From the NCBI RefSeq assembly GCF_011764565.1, contig NZ_AP022871.1, positions 3,844,320 to 3,908,319 of the forward strand: a stretch of DNA of 64,000 nt. Direction: 5' to 3'. A model generated the notes under the pieces. The model worked only from the letters and a program-made list of their open reading frames with translations. It searched no databases and had not been told where the DNA came from. The DNA comes from Phytohabitans suffuscus (GTDB lineage: Bacteria; Actinomycetota; Actinomycetes; Mycobacteriales; Micromonosporaceae). Positions within the stretch are counted from its first letter, which is position 1; each line of letters starts with the position of its first letter. The translations under genes were made by a program, and so were the position numbers. This document shows positions 17,582-29,979 of this stretch, one piece after another.

Positions 17582-20233
17582 TTACGCGGTCGTCGTCCCT
17601 CTGACGGACAGCGCGTCCCGCAGCGCCGCCCTCGACCCGATGCCCAGCTTGGGAAAGACCCGGTACAGGTGGGCGCCGACCGTGCGGTGCGAGAGGTGCA
17701 GCCGCTGGCCGATCTCCTTGTTGGTCAGGCCGGTCGCGGCGAGCAGCGCGATCTCCCGCTCCTGCGGCGTGAGCGTGACCGGCCCCGCGGCGGGTGTCGC
17801 GCCGGCGGCACGCAGCTCGGCCTCTGCTCGGGCCGTCCACGGCACCGCGCCCAGCTGCTCGAACGCGTGCCGCGCCGCAGCCAGCTGCTCGCGGGCGGCC
17901 GACGCGGCGTGGTGGCGGCGTAGCCACTCGCCGTACGTGAGGCGTACCCGGGCCAGGTCGAACGGCCACCGCTCGGCACCCGGCACCGCGAGCGCCGCCG
18001 CGAACCTGTCGCTGGACGGCTCGACACTCGCCGCCGCCGCGCCGGCGACCAGGGCCAGCCGCGGGGACAGCGGTGCGACCTGCCCGAGCGCGGCGGCGTG
18101 GCTGGCCGCCTCGGCCTCCCGGCCGGTACGCATCGCCGCCTCGACGAGATCGATGGCCGACCAGAGCGCCAGCGGTGCGTTCGTGGCGAGCGTGCCGGAC
18201 GGGCTCACTTCGGCCGCGTGCCGGTACGCCTGCTCGGCGTCACCCCGGCCCAGCGCCGCGACGGCCAGCGCGTGGTGTGCGGCCCGGGCCACCGACCGCG
18301 CGCCGTGGGCCGCCGCCCAGCGCAGCATCCGGCCGGCGAGGTCCTGGGTCGTCTCCTCGTCGCCCCGGCCGGCCGCGACCAGCGCCACGCCGAACCGCAG
18401 CGGCCAGCGCAGCATCTGGTACCCGTGGGCCGCGCAGAGCGCCTGACCCTCCGCGGCCAGCCGGGTCGCCTCGGCCCAGCGGCCGGCGCGTACGGCGTCC
18501 AGGCACAGGTTGACCAGCGCGCGCACCACCGCGATCACGGCACCGCCGCGCTGGGCGTCGCGTACGACCCGGCGGTGGGCCTCGCGGCAGGCGGGCATCC
18601 GGTCGACGAAGAGGGCGGCCCGGCCCACCGCCACGATGCGGGCCGGGTCGACCTCGTCGTGCAGCCGCCCGATCAGGTCGTCGAGGAGTGCGAGGTCGCC
18701 GGGGGTGGCGCGGGCCGGGGCGGCGACGAGCGACGCGCCCAGCGCCAGCAGCGTCGGCGGCCCTGGGCGCAGCCGGGCGACCGCGTCGTGGAACGGTGCC
18801 CACAGCTCGTCCCGGCCGCCGAACGCGCATACCGTCAGCAGCGCCTGCAGCGCGTCGATGTGCGCCGGGTCGCGGTCGTCGAGCGCGGCGACGAGCAGGC
18901 GGTGGGCGGTGTCGACGTCGCCGTCGTCGTTGAGCACGAGGTGCGCGGAGGCGATCGCGGCCGGCACCGAGCCGCACCGGCCGGGGTCGGCGTGCCGGGC
19001 GTCGCCGAGCAGCCGGGACACGCCGCGCAGGTCGACGTCGGCCCGTACCGACGCGGCCTCGGCCAGCCGCCGGCTCCGATCGGCGCTGCGCGGGCTGAGG
19101 TCGGCCGCCCGGACCAGCGCCGCGAACGCACCGGCCGCGTCGCCCCGCCGCCGATGGGTGTGCGCGGCCCGCATGAGCAGCCCGGCCACCCGCTCGTCTG
19201 GACCGACCGTCGCCCTGGCGAGGTGCCAGGCCCGGCGTTCGGGGCGGTCGGCGCGCTCGGCCAGCACGGTGTGCGCGGCCCGCCGCTCCCCGGGCGGGGC
19301 GAGCGCGACCACGGCGGAACGGGCGAGCGGATCGCGAAACCGGACGCGGCCGCCGTCGATCGTGACCAGGTCGGTCCGCTCCAGGTCGGCGAGGTCCGCG
19401 GTGGTGGCGGGCCCGGCCGGACCGTCGAGCGCGACGAGCAGCAGCAGGCGGCGGGTCGGTGCGGGCAGCGCGCTGAGCCGGGCGGCGTACGAGGCGGTCA
19501 GGCGCGGGCCGAGCGGCAGCGGGTCCGGCAGGTCGCGGGTGCCGGTGCGCTGCGCACCGGTCAGCGCGGCGGGCAGCTCGTGCAGGGCCAGCGGGCTGCC
19601 TTGCGCGGCGGCGAGCACGCGCTGCCGTACCCGGCCGGCCAGGTCCGGGGAACAGGCCGTGAGCAGCGCCGATGCCGCATCTTCGGTGAGCGGCCCGACG
19701 GTGAGGGAGTCGATCCCGGCCAGCTCGCCGCCGGTGTGGGTGGTGCCGAGCAGGGCGGCGCCGCTGCCGTCGAGCCGGCGGGCCAGGAACCCCACGACCG
19801 TCGCGCTCGCGGGGTCGACGCGGTGCAGGTCGTCGACGAGCAGCAGCACCGGCGCCGCGCGGGTCAGCAGCGTCAGCGTCGCGGTCGCGACGACCAGCCG
19901 GTCGGGGGCGGGCCCGGCGTCCAGGCCCATCGCCGACCGCAGCGCGTCGCGGTGTGCCGGCCCGAGCCCGTCGAGGTCACCGCGCAGCGGCCAGAGGAGC
20001 TGGTGGAGCCCGGCGTACGGCAGGTCGGCCTCGAACGCGCTGCCGGCGCCGCGCAGCACCCGGACGCCGGACACGGTGGCCCGCTCGGCCGCCGCCTCGA
20101 GCAATGCCGATCGTCCGCTGCCGGTCGCGCCGGTCAGTAGGAGCGCGCCGCCGTGAAGCACGGACGCGATGGCTTCGAGCTCGTCATCGCGTCCCAGCAA
20201 GGCGGCACCCGCCTGGGTCCCCCGTACCACCAC
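17582..20233 (-). CDS. Large LuxR-family ATP-binding transcriptional regulator
   Basis: Cytoplasmic regulator of about 883 residues. An N-terminal AAA/STAND ATPase has Walker A GATGSGRSALLE and Walker B VLLLVDDLHRVD. A long alpha-helical, TPR-like middle follows, and the C-terminal LuxR helix-turn-helix contains LTPQEREIALLAATGLTNKE and ends near SRAALRDAL. Such LAL-type regulators activate transcription when they bind an inducer and ATP. The start is uncertain: GTG codons at 20233 or 20230 are the first ones clear of the neighbouring gene, but no ribosome binding site precedes them. It is divergent from the molybdenum hydroxylase operon across 75 bases, so it is the obvious candidate regulator of that operon. 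Confidence 0.88.
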   Translation of the reverse strand: MVVRGTQAGAALLGRDDELEAIASVLHGGALLLTGATGSGRSALLEAAAERATVSGVRVLRGAGSAFEADLPYAGLHQLLWPLRGDLDGLGPAHRDALRSAMGLDAGPAPDRLVVATATLTLLTRAAPVLLLVDDLHRVDPASATVVGFLARRLDGSGAALLGTTHTGGELAGIDSLTVGPLTEDAASALLTACSPDLAGRVRQRVLAAAQGSPLALHELPAALTGAQRTGTRDLPDPLPLGPRLTASYAARLSALPAPTRRLLLLVALDGPAGPATTADLADLERTDLVTIDGGRVRFRDPLARSAVVALAPPGERRAAHTVLAERADRPERRAWHLARATVGPDERVAGLLMRAAHTHRRRGDAAGAFAALVRAADLSPRSADRSRRLAEAASVRADVDLRGVSRLLGDARHADPGRCGSVPAAIASAHLVLNDDGDVDTAHRLLVAALDDRDPAHIDALQALLTVCAFGGRDELWAPFHDAVARLRPGPPTLLALGASLVAAPARATPGDLALLDDLIGRLHDEVDPARIVAVGRAALFVDRMPACREAHRRVVRDAQRGGAVIAVVRALVNLCLDAVRAGRWAEATRLAAEGQALCAAHGYQMLRWPLRFGVALVAAGRGDEETTQDLAGRMLRWAAAHGARSVARAAHHALAVAALGRGDAEQAYRHAAEVSPSGTLATNAPLALWSAIDLVEAAMRTGREAEAASHAAALGQVAPLSPRLALVAGAAAASVEPSSDRFAAALAVPGAERWPFDLARVRLTYGEWLRRHHAASAAREQLAAARHAFEQLGAVPWTARAEAELRAAGATPAAGPVTLTPQEREIALLAATGLTNKEIGQRLHLSHRTVGAHLYRVFPKLGIGSRAALRDALSVRGTTTA

Positions 20234-20308
20234 CGCATGCCAATTTAAGTCACCGTGAAGGTCATCTGACCGAAGTCCGCAGAAGCGCCCCCATTCGACA
20301 CTCTGCGG

Positions 20309-20836
20309 ATGGATTTGGAGATCTCCGTCGCGGTCACGGCCGACACCCGTACGGAGGCCCGGGGGCCGGAAAGCGCGCCGGCCGCGCTCACCGTCAACGG
20401 CGCGACGTATCTCGTCGGTGTCGAGCCGCGGGTGAGCCTGCTCGACACGCTGCGCGAGCATCTCGACCTCACCGGTACCAAGAAAGGGTGTGACCAGGGC
20501 ACCTGTGGCGCCTGCACGGTGTGGGTGGACGGTCGGCGGGTGCTGGCCTGCCTCACGCTCGCCCTGTCCTGCGAGGGGCACGAGGTCACGACCATCGAGG
20601 GCCTGTCCGACGGCGGCGGGCTGCACCCGATGCAGAAGGCGTTCATCAAGCACGACGCGTTCCAGTGCGGATACTGCACACCCGGACAAATCATGTCGGC
20701 GGTCGCGCTGATCGCCGAGGGAAACGCCGGCACCGACGCCGACATCGCCGAGTACATGAGCGGCAACATCTGCCGCTGCGCCGCGTACCCGAACATCCGG
20801 GCCGCGATCCGGGAGGTCCGGGATGCGACCGCTTAG
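20309..20836 (+). CDS. Aldehyde oxidoreductase/xanthine dehydrogenase-type [2Fe-2S] subunit
   Basis: Iron-sulfur subunit of a molybdenum hydroxylase, 175 residues, closest in organisation to PaoA. It carries two [2Fe-2S] clusters that pass electrons from the molybdenum site to FAD. The plant-type cluster is seen in KKGCDQGTCGACTVWVDG with a fourth Cys in VLACLT; the helical-domain cluster in FQCGYCTPGQ and NICRCAAYP. The N-terminal ~25 residues before the ferredoxin fold look like an unconserved extension, and no twin-arginine signal is evident, so the complex may be cytoplasmic. First gene of a tightly overlapping operon; the next gene starts 14 bases before this stop. Confidence 0.93.
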   Translation: MDLEISVAVTADTRTEARGPESAPAALTVNGATYLVGVEPRVSLLDTLREHLDLTGTKKGCDQGTCGACTVWVDGRRVLACLTLALSCEGHEVTTIEGLSDGGGLHPMQKAFIKHDAFQCGYCTPGQIMSAVALIAEGNAGTDADIAEYMSGNICRCAAYPNIRAAIREVRDATA

Positions 20837-21800
20837 CTACGCCCGACCCCACGACGCGGCCACCGCGGTCGCGATGGTGCAGCGCAACCCGGACGCCGCG
20901 TTCCTGGCCGGCGGCACCACCGAGGTCGACCTGCTGCGGATCGGCGTACACCGGCACGACCTGCTCGTCGACATCAACGAGCTGCCGTACCGGGAGGTCG
21001 AGGAGCTGCCCGGCGGCGGCCTGCGGCTGGGCGCGCTGTCCCGGATGAGCGACGTCGCCCGCGACCCGCGTGTCATGGCCCGCTTTCCGGCCGTGTCCCA
21101 GGCGCTGCTGCTCGGCGCCTCGGAGCAACTGCGCAACATGGCCTCGATCGGCGGCAACCTGTGCCAGCGGGTGCGGTGCGGCTACTTCCGGGACGGGATC
21201 TCACCCTGCAACAAGCGGGACCCGGGCGCCGGCTGCGCCGCGGTCGACGGCCTCAACCGCGGCCACGCGGTGCTCGGCACGAGTCCACAGTGCATCGCGA
21301 CCCACCCGTCCGACCTGGCCGTGGCGCTCGTCGCGTTCGACGCGGTGGTGCACGTGATCGGGCCGGGCGGCTCGCGGGCCATCGCGGTCGACGACTTCTA
21401 CCTGCTGCCCGGCGACGCCCCGCAGCGCGAGCACCCGCTCGGCCGGGGGGAGCTGATCGTGGCGGTCGACCTGCCCGGGGAGGTGATCGCGGCCCGCTCC
21501 ACGTACGTCAAGGTCCGCGACCGCCAGTCGTACGAGTTCGCGCTGGTCTCCGTCGCCGCGGCGCTGACCGTCTCGGGGGGAGTCGTACAGGACGTGCGGC
21601 TCGCCCTCGGCGGCGTCGGCACCAAGCCGTGGCGGGCACGGATCGCCGAGGCGGAGCTGGTGGGCGCGCCGGCGACCCGGGAGTCGTACGAGCGGGCGGC
21701 CGTCGCCGAGATGAGCGGAGCAGAGGTGCGCGAGCACAACGCGTTCAAGGTGCCACTCGCCCAGCGGACCATCGCGCGCGTGCTGGCGGCCGCGGCATGA
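20823..21800 (+). CDS. Molybdenum hydroxylase FAD-binding subunit with extra [4Fe-4S] motif (PaoB-like)
   Basis: FAD subunit of 325 residues. FAD-binding motifs are FLAGGTTEVDL near residue 29 and MASIGGNLCQ near residue 106. The loop CQRVRCGYFRDG...CNKRDPGAGC carries four cysteines in the arrangement seen in PaoB and 4-hydroxybenzoyl-CoA reductase, which hold an additional [4Fe-4S] cluster; ordinary xanthine dehydrogenases lack it. This favours an aldehyde oxidoreductase of the PaoABC type over xanthine dehydrogenase. The ATG overlaps the upstream gene by 14 bases and the stop overlaps the next ATG by four, so the three subunits are translationally coupled. Confidence 0.93.
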   Translation: MRPLSYARPHDAATAVAMVQRNPDAAFLAGGTTEVDLLRIGVHRHDLLVDINELPYREVEELPGGGLRLGALSRMSDVARDPRVMARFPAVSQALLLGASEQLRNMASIGGNLCQRVRCGYFRDGISPCNKRDPGAGCAAVDGLNRGHAVLGTSPQCIATHPSDLAVALVAFDAVVHVIGPGGSRAIAVDDFYLLPGDAPQREHPLGRGELIVAVDLPGEVIAARSTYVKVRDRQSYEFALVSVAAALTVSGGVVQDVRLALGGVGTKPWRARIAEAELVGAPATRESYERAAVAEMSGAEVREHNAFKVPLAQRTIARVLAAAA

Positions 21801-24036
21801 GCCCGGTGGTGGGGCAGGAGGTCGATCGGGTCGACGGTCCGGCGAAGGTGACCGGCGCGGCCCGCTACACGGGCGAGATCGTCCTTCAGGACCTGGCGTA
21901 CGGGGCGATCGTCGGCGCCACCATCCCCAGTGGACGCGTCCGCCGCATCGAGCTCGACCGTGCGCTCGCCGCCGACGGAGTGCTCGCCGTGCTGACCCAC
22001 GAAAACCTGCCGAAGATCGCCGAGCCGCCGCACCTGCTGCCGTCGCTCGTCGGGGCGGCCGCGCCCGGGGAGAGCTTCTTCCCGATGCAGGACGCCGCCG
22101 TGCACTACGCCGGCCAGCCGGTCGCGGTCGTCGTGGCCGACAGCCACGAGCGCGCCCAGTTCGCCGCCTCCCTGGTCCGCGTGGAGTACGACCGCACGGC
22201 ATCCGTCACGACGATCGACGAGGCGCGCGACTCGGCGTACGAGCCGCGGACGCTCTTCGGCGGCCTCATGCCGGCCCGGATGGCGCACGGTGACGTGGAC
22301 GCCGGCCTCGCCGTCGCCGACCTGCGGGTGGACGTGGCGTACCGCTTCGCGGCCAACCACCACAACGCGCTGGAGACGTCGGCGACCACCGCGGCCTGGG
22401 ACGGCGACCGGCTCACGCTGTACGACTCCACGATGGGCATCCGGGCCACCCAGCTTACCGTCGCCCACCTGCTCGGCATGCCGGTCTCGGACGTGCGGGT
22501 CGTCACGCACTTCGTCGGCGGCGGGTTCGGCGGCAAGGCGATGACCTGGCCGCACGTGACGCTGGCGGCGATGGCGGCCCGGCAGGTCGACCGCCCGGTG
22601 CGGCTGATGCTGACCCGCACGCAGGCGTTCACCTCGACCGGCCACCGCGAGGAGCAGGAGCAGACGATGTCGCTCGGCGCCAGGCGGGACGGCACGCTGA
22701 CCGCGCTGCGCCACCACAAGCTCTCGCTGACCTCGCCGTTCGACGACTGGGCCGAGCCGGCCACCGGCACGACCACGCAGGTGTACGCGTGCCCGAACGT
22801 GGAAGGCGTACACCGGCTGGTCAGGGGCAACGTGATGACGTCGACGTTCACCCGCGGGCCGGGCGAGACGGTGGGCATGTTCGTGCTGGAGACCGCGATG
22901 GACGAGCTGGCGTACGCGCTCGGCGTCGACCCGGTCGAGCTGCGCCTGCGCTGCCATGCCGATACCGACCCGCGGGGCAACCCGTGGTCGAGCGACGGCC
23001 TGGCGGAGTGCCTGGGGGTCGCGGCGGAGTCGTTCGGCTGGTCGGGACGCGACCCGCGGCCCCGGACGCGCCGGGACGGCGACTGGCTGATCGGCACCGG
23101 GATGGCGGCGGCCGCGTACCCGGTCGCGTTCTTCATGCCGACCCAGCGCGCCCGCGCCCGGATCTACGCCGGCGGCGACGCGGTCGTGCAGACCGGTACG
23201 CAGGAGTTCGGCACCGGCGTCACCACCGTGATGACGCAGGTCGCCGCCGACGCGCTGGGTCTGCCGATGGACGCGGTCCGCTTCGAGGCGGGCGACACCG
23301 ACCTGCCGAACACGTCGGCCGCGGTCGGCTCGTCCGGGGCGATGATGGTCAGCGCCGCGGTGCACAACGCCGCCGCCGGCCTGCGCGACCAGCTCGTCGC
23401 GATGGCCGTCGCGGACGCCGACTCACCCCTGCACGGCGCCGATCCGGCCGAGGTGGTGGTCGAGGACGGACGGATGCGGCTGCGGTCGCGGCCGGGCGTG
23501 GGCGAGACGTACGGCGAGGTCATGGGCCGCCACCACCTGGAGGACGCGGAGGCGCTGGGCAGCTGGACCCCACCACCGCCGGACACCCCGCACGGCCTGC
23601 TGACCTTCGGCGCCCAGTTCGCCGAGGTCGCCGTCGACCCGGAGCTGGGCCTGGTCCGGGTGCGGCGGCTGGGCGGTGCCTTCGCGCCCGGCCGGGTGCT
23701 CAACCCCAAGACCGCCCGCAGCCAGCTCATGGGCGGGATGCTGTGGGGATGGGCCAGGCCCTGCTGGAGGGCAACCGGATGGACCCGGCCACCGGCCGGT
23801 GGAACGCCACGAGCCTGGGCGACTACCTGGTGCCCGTCAACGCCGACGCCCCGGACGTGACCATCGACCTGATCGAGGTGCACGACGAGGTGGTCGGCCC
23901 GCTCGGCGTCAAGGGCGTCGGCGAGATCGGGCAGGTCGGTGCCGCGGCGGCCATCGCGAACGCCGTGTTTCACGCGACCGGCCGGCGGATACGCGAGCTG
24001 CCGATGACGGCCGAGCTGGTCATGGACCCGCCGTAG
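21797..24036 (+). CDS. Molybdopterin-binding aldehyde oxidoreductase large subunit (one apparent frameshift)
   Basis: Catalytic subunit of about 746 residues, the length of PaoC. It binds the molybdenum cofactor and hydroxylates the substrate. Seen in order: KVTGAARYTGEI at the start, the cofactor loop VGGGFGGKAMTW, STFTRGPGETVGMF with the conserved Arg, the late cofactor loop SAAVGSSGAMM, and GVKGVGEIGQVGAAAA whose Glu is the expected general base. Reading shifts at about 23746: LMGGMLWG should continue as MGQALLEGNRMDPATGRW, but one base appears missing in the GGGG run. Before and after, coding quality is uniform and all active-site motifs survive, so a missing base call is more likely than decay. 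ATG overlaps the upstream stop (ATGA). Confidence 0.9.
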
Positions 24037-24221
24037 GCCTGTCGCTGCCGGATCGACCCGCGGTCACCACGCCGGCCGCGGGTCCCGGCTTGTCCGCGCC
24101 CTGCGCCTCGATGTGCTGCCCAATGCCCGAGGCTGGTCGCGCGAGAGGTAGACCACCTGGTACATCCGTCGATATGTTCTTGAGGCTCCATCACAAGTGG
24201 ACATTTCCCGAGGGGACTGCC

Positions 24222-26074
24222 ATGCCTCAAGCCCGACATCTGCTCCTCGCCAGCGCCGCCGTCACCGGTGGGCTCGTACTGGCCGCACCCGCCACCGTCG
24301 CGGCCGCACCGGCTGACGCGCCGCCCACGATTGTGGTCGAGAACGGGATGACCCAGCCGGTCTTCTCCTTCGCCGACGCGATCGAGGAGCGGGTCTACGT
24401 GGAGACTCCGCTCGACACCAACCACGACGGCCGGCGCGACCGGGTGGCGATCGACATCTCGCGCCCCCGGGAGACGGCCACGGCCGGCTTCAAGGTGCCA
24501 GTGATCTTCGAGCACAGCCCGTACCGCAAGAACGTCTGGGGCGACGTGCCGTACCACAGCGTGCTCGTGGACGAGCTGCCCCAGAACGGGCCGGGCCGCT
24601 CCGGTGCCCGCTCGACCGGCGCCGGCGTCCAGAGCGCCGAGGCCAAGGCCAACCTGCCCGGCTCGCTCGACGACTACTACGTGCCCCGCGGATACGCGGT
24701 CGTGCTCGGCCAGAGCGTCGGCACGGCCGACTCCGACGGCTGCTCCACCAGCGGAGACGCGGCCGAGACGCTCGGCACCAAGGCGGTCATCGACTGGCTC
24801 AACGGGCGCGCGAGGGGATGGGACGCCAGCGGCGCCCCGGTCACCGCCGGCTGGACCACCGGCGCGGTCGGCATGACCGGCGGCTCGTACAACGGCACGC
24901 TGCCCAACCAGGTGGCCACCACCGGCGTCGAGGGCCTCAAGACGATCATCCCGGTCGCCGCGATCAGCAGCTGGTACGACTACTACCGCGCCAACGGGCT
25001 GGTCGTCGCGCCCGGCACGTACCAGGGCGAAGACCTTGACGTGCTCGCCAAGTTCACCGCCGGGCAGGCCCGCTCCGAGGGCGACTGCGCCGACGAGATG
25101 GCCGCCATCACCGGCAGGCAGGACCGGGTGACCGGCGACTACTCGCGGTTCTGGGCGGAGCGCGACTACCTCGACGCGCGCAAGGTCAAGGCCAGCGTCT
25201 TCGTGGTGCACGGGCTCAACGACTGGAACGTCAAGACCGAGCACTTCGCCGGCTGGTGGGACCAGCTCAGCAAGTGGCACGTGCCCCGCAAGATCTGGCT
25301 GCACCAGGGCGGGCACAGCAACCCCAGCAGCGCGCCGGTCACGCTGCCGAACGGCCAGACCTGGACGTACAAGCAGACCGAGAACCGCTGGTTCGACTAC
25401 TGGCTGTGGGGCGTGCGCAACGGCGTCATGAGCGAGCCGACCGCCGTCGTGCAGCGTGAGAACGCGGCGTACACGACGTACCGGAACTGGCCCGACCCCG
25501 GCGCCCGCGACGTCGCGGTACGGCTGGCCGCGCCCGGCTCGCTGACCACCGGCAAGACCCGGGCCACACCCAGCAGTCCTTTGTGGACGAGGGCCGCACG
25601 GTCCACCCCGACGTCCTGGTCGCCAACCCGGACGTGCCGAGCCCCAACCGCCTCGCGTACACCTCACCGGTGCTCACCGGCGACGTGCGCATCTCCGGAC
25701 GGCCGGAGATGCGGCTGCGGCTGGCGATCGACAACAAGCCGGGCGCCAACCTGACCGCGTACCTCGTCGACTACGGCCCGCCCGGCTCGACCGCCGCGCC
25801 GTTCGTGGTCACCCGCGGCTGGATGGACCCGCAGAACCGCCGCTCCGCCGACCGCAGCGAGCCGGTCCGCACCGGCAAGCTGTACGACTACCGCTGGACG
25901 ATGCAGCCCAAGGACTACGTCTTCCAAGCGGGACACCGGATCGGCGTCGTCGTCTTCTCCACCGACCAGGAGTACACACTCCTCCCGCTCGGCGGCACCC
26001 GCCTGCGGGTCGCGACCAGCGACAGCGAGGTGCGCATCCCGGTGGTCGGCGGCCGCTCGGCACTCGGCTTCTGA
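24222..26074 (+). CDS. Secreted Xaa-Pro dipeptidyl-peptidase, S15 family (one apparent frameshift)
   Basis: Exported serine peptidase of about 617 residues that releases Xaa-Pro dipeptides. A signal peptide lies at residues 1-28, with a hydrophobic core LLLASAAVTGGLVLA and an AAA-A cleavage region. The catalytic Ser sits in MTGGSYNGT, Asp in VHGLNDWNVK and His in LHQGGHSNPSS. A C-terminal beta-jellyroll (PDVLVANPDVPSPNRLAYTS to the end) is the usual X-Pro C domain. The ATG at 24222 has GAGGGG upstream. The frame breaks at about 25570: after LTTGKTRAT one base must be added to read TQQSFVDEGRTVHPD and onward. The triad is entirely upstream of the break. It ends at a terminator shared with katG. 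Confidence 0.9.
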
Positions 26075-26087
26075 CGCTCGACACACC

Positions 26088-26120
26088 GCGGGCGCGGCTC
26101 CCCGAGGGAGCCGCGCCCGC
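26088..26120. terminator. Bidirectional terminator between S15 peptidase gene and katG
   Basis: Perfect 15-base stem, 26088-26102 with 26106-26120, and a three-base loop, lying between two convergent stops. This is the strongest hairpin seen in the window. Confidence 0.88.
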
Positions 26121-26156
26121 GTCCGTACACCGCCCTGTGAAGGCGCGGAGGTCGGG

Positions 26157-28773
<2,617 letters not shown>

Positions 28774-29784
28774 ATGACGGCACCAGTCCGACGGTGGTGC
28801 AGCCTCGCGCTCGCGGCGGTCGCCGCCGCGACCCTCTTCCTTGCCGCGCCGACGGGTGCGATGGCCGCGCCGGGCGATCCGAACGCACCGGAGGAGAGCG
28901 GCCCCGCGCTGCTCGGCGACGTGCTCACCGTCACCGGTAAGCGGTACGCCCAGGCGAAGGCCGCGCTCAACAAGTCGCGGGCCAAGCAGCTGCAGCTCAA
29001 CCTGGAGCTGCGCAAGGCGAACGAGCAGCTGGCCGCCCTCGCGCCGCAGATCGGCGAGATGGCCGCGACCTCCTACCGCACCGGCAAGCTCACCGCCGTG
29101 TCGGCGCTGCTCGACACGAGTTCGCGCGACCAGTTCGTGGAGCGGGCGTCCATGTTGACCGAGCTCAACATGGTCAACGACCGCAAGCTCGCCGCCCTCA
29201 ACGCCGCCCGCCTGAAGGCCGAGCAGGCCAAGGCGGAGCTGGACGCCGAGGTCGCGGAGGAGCAGAAGCAGCTGGCCGTCATCGCCCGGCAGAAGACCGA
29301 GGCGGAAAAGGCTCTCGCCCTGGTCGGCGGCACCAAGCTGACCGGCGGGTTCGTGGCCGCCAACTCTCCGGTGGCCAAGGCGGCGCCGCGCAGCTCCGAC
29401 GGCTCGTGGCCGGACGAGTCGTGCAGCGTCAACGACCCGACCACGTCCGGTTGCATCACGCCCCGGACGTTCAACGCGTACAACGAGGTACGCAAGGCGG
29501 GCTTCAAGCGGTTCGTCGGGTGTTACCGCTCCGGCGGGCCGTACGAGCATCCCAAGGGCCGGGCGTGTGACTGGTCACTGCAAAGCAGCGGCTTCTCCAA
29601 CGCGCGCAACGACGACATGCGCCTGTACGGCAACAACCTGACCGCGTTCCTCGTGCGCAACGCCGACCGGCTCGGCATCCTCTACGTCATCTGGTACCGG
29701 CAGATCTGGTTCCCCGCGACAGGGTGGAAGACCTACAGCGGGCCCCAGGACCACAAGGACCACGTACACATGTCCATCATCTGA
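28774..29784 (+). CDS. Secreted coiled-coil protein with C-terminal peptidase-like domain
   Basis: Exported protein of 336 residues. Signal peptide at 1-32 (hydrophobic SLALAAVAAATLFLAA, then GAMAAPG). Residues 40-185 are a long coiled coil with heptads of Leu, Ala, Lys and Glu, resembling the N-terminal region of RipA/NlpC-P60 cell-wall hydrolases. Residues about 215-336 form a separate domain (CITPRTFNAYNEVRKAGF, then CDWSLQ and a final DHKDHVHMS). The late His-x-His and Asp residues recall the extracellular ARB_07466-like domain often fused to such coiled coils, possibly a metal site. GAAGGGACGGA precedes the ATG. A role in envelope maintenance or division is inferred. Confidence 0.82.
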   Translation: MTAPVRRWCSLALAAVAAATLFLAAPTGAMAAPGDPNAPEESGPALLGDVLTVTGKRYAQAKAALNKSRAKQLQLNLELRKANEQLAALAPQIGEMAATSYRTGKLTAVSALLDTSSRDQFVERASMLTELNMVNDRKLAALNAARLKAEQAKAELDAEVAEEQKQLAVIARQKTEAEKALALVGGTKLTGGFVAANSPVAKAAPRSSDGSWPDESCSVNDPTTSGCITPRTFNAYNEVRKAGFKRFVGCYRSGGPYEHPKGRACDWSLQSSGFSNARNDDMRLYGNNLTAFLVRNADRLGILYVIWYRQIWFPATGWKTYSGPQDHKDHVHMSII

Positions 29785-29839
29785 CCCGACCGGGTCCGCC
29801 GATTCCCAGCGAACGCTCAGGTTCTACCCATATCCTGTT

Positions 29840-29947
29840 CCGCGAGGGGAGTACCTCGCCAAGATCGTTCCGGTCAGTACGGGCCAGCGACACCGCCCTC
29901 GGGACGAGCACCCGCCGGCACCTCGGTGGGTGAGGGAGACCTCGGAC
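29840..29947 (+). promoter_or_regulatory. Candidate yybP-ykoY (Mn2+) riboswitch upstream of TerC gene
   Basis: The leader begins CGAGGGGAGTA (29843-29853), containing the near-invariant GGGGAGTA of the first metal-binding loop, and closes with GGGAGACCTCGG (29934-29945). CGAGG (29843-29847) pairs with CCTCG (29940-29944) as P1. GC-rich hairpins lie between. This class senses Mn2+ and is typical in front of TerC/MntP-type exporters, which is exactly what follows. The internal arms were not folded in detail. Confidence 0.72.
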
Positions 29948-29979
29948 GTTGACGTGTGTCCGAGGAAGGATCTGGCGGG

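Noticed and set aside
18098..20140. 680-codon plus-strand frame
   Set aside because: Antisense to the LuxR regulator, which has intact Walker and helix-turn-helix motifs.
23740..23760. Programmed ribosomal frameshifting in the molybdopterin subunit
   Set aside because: No slippery site or stimulatory structure; the same one-base loss recurs in unrelated genes, so missing bases explain it better.
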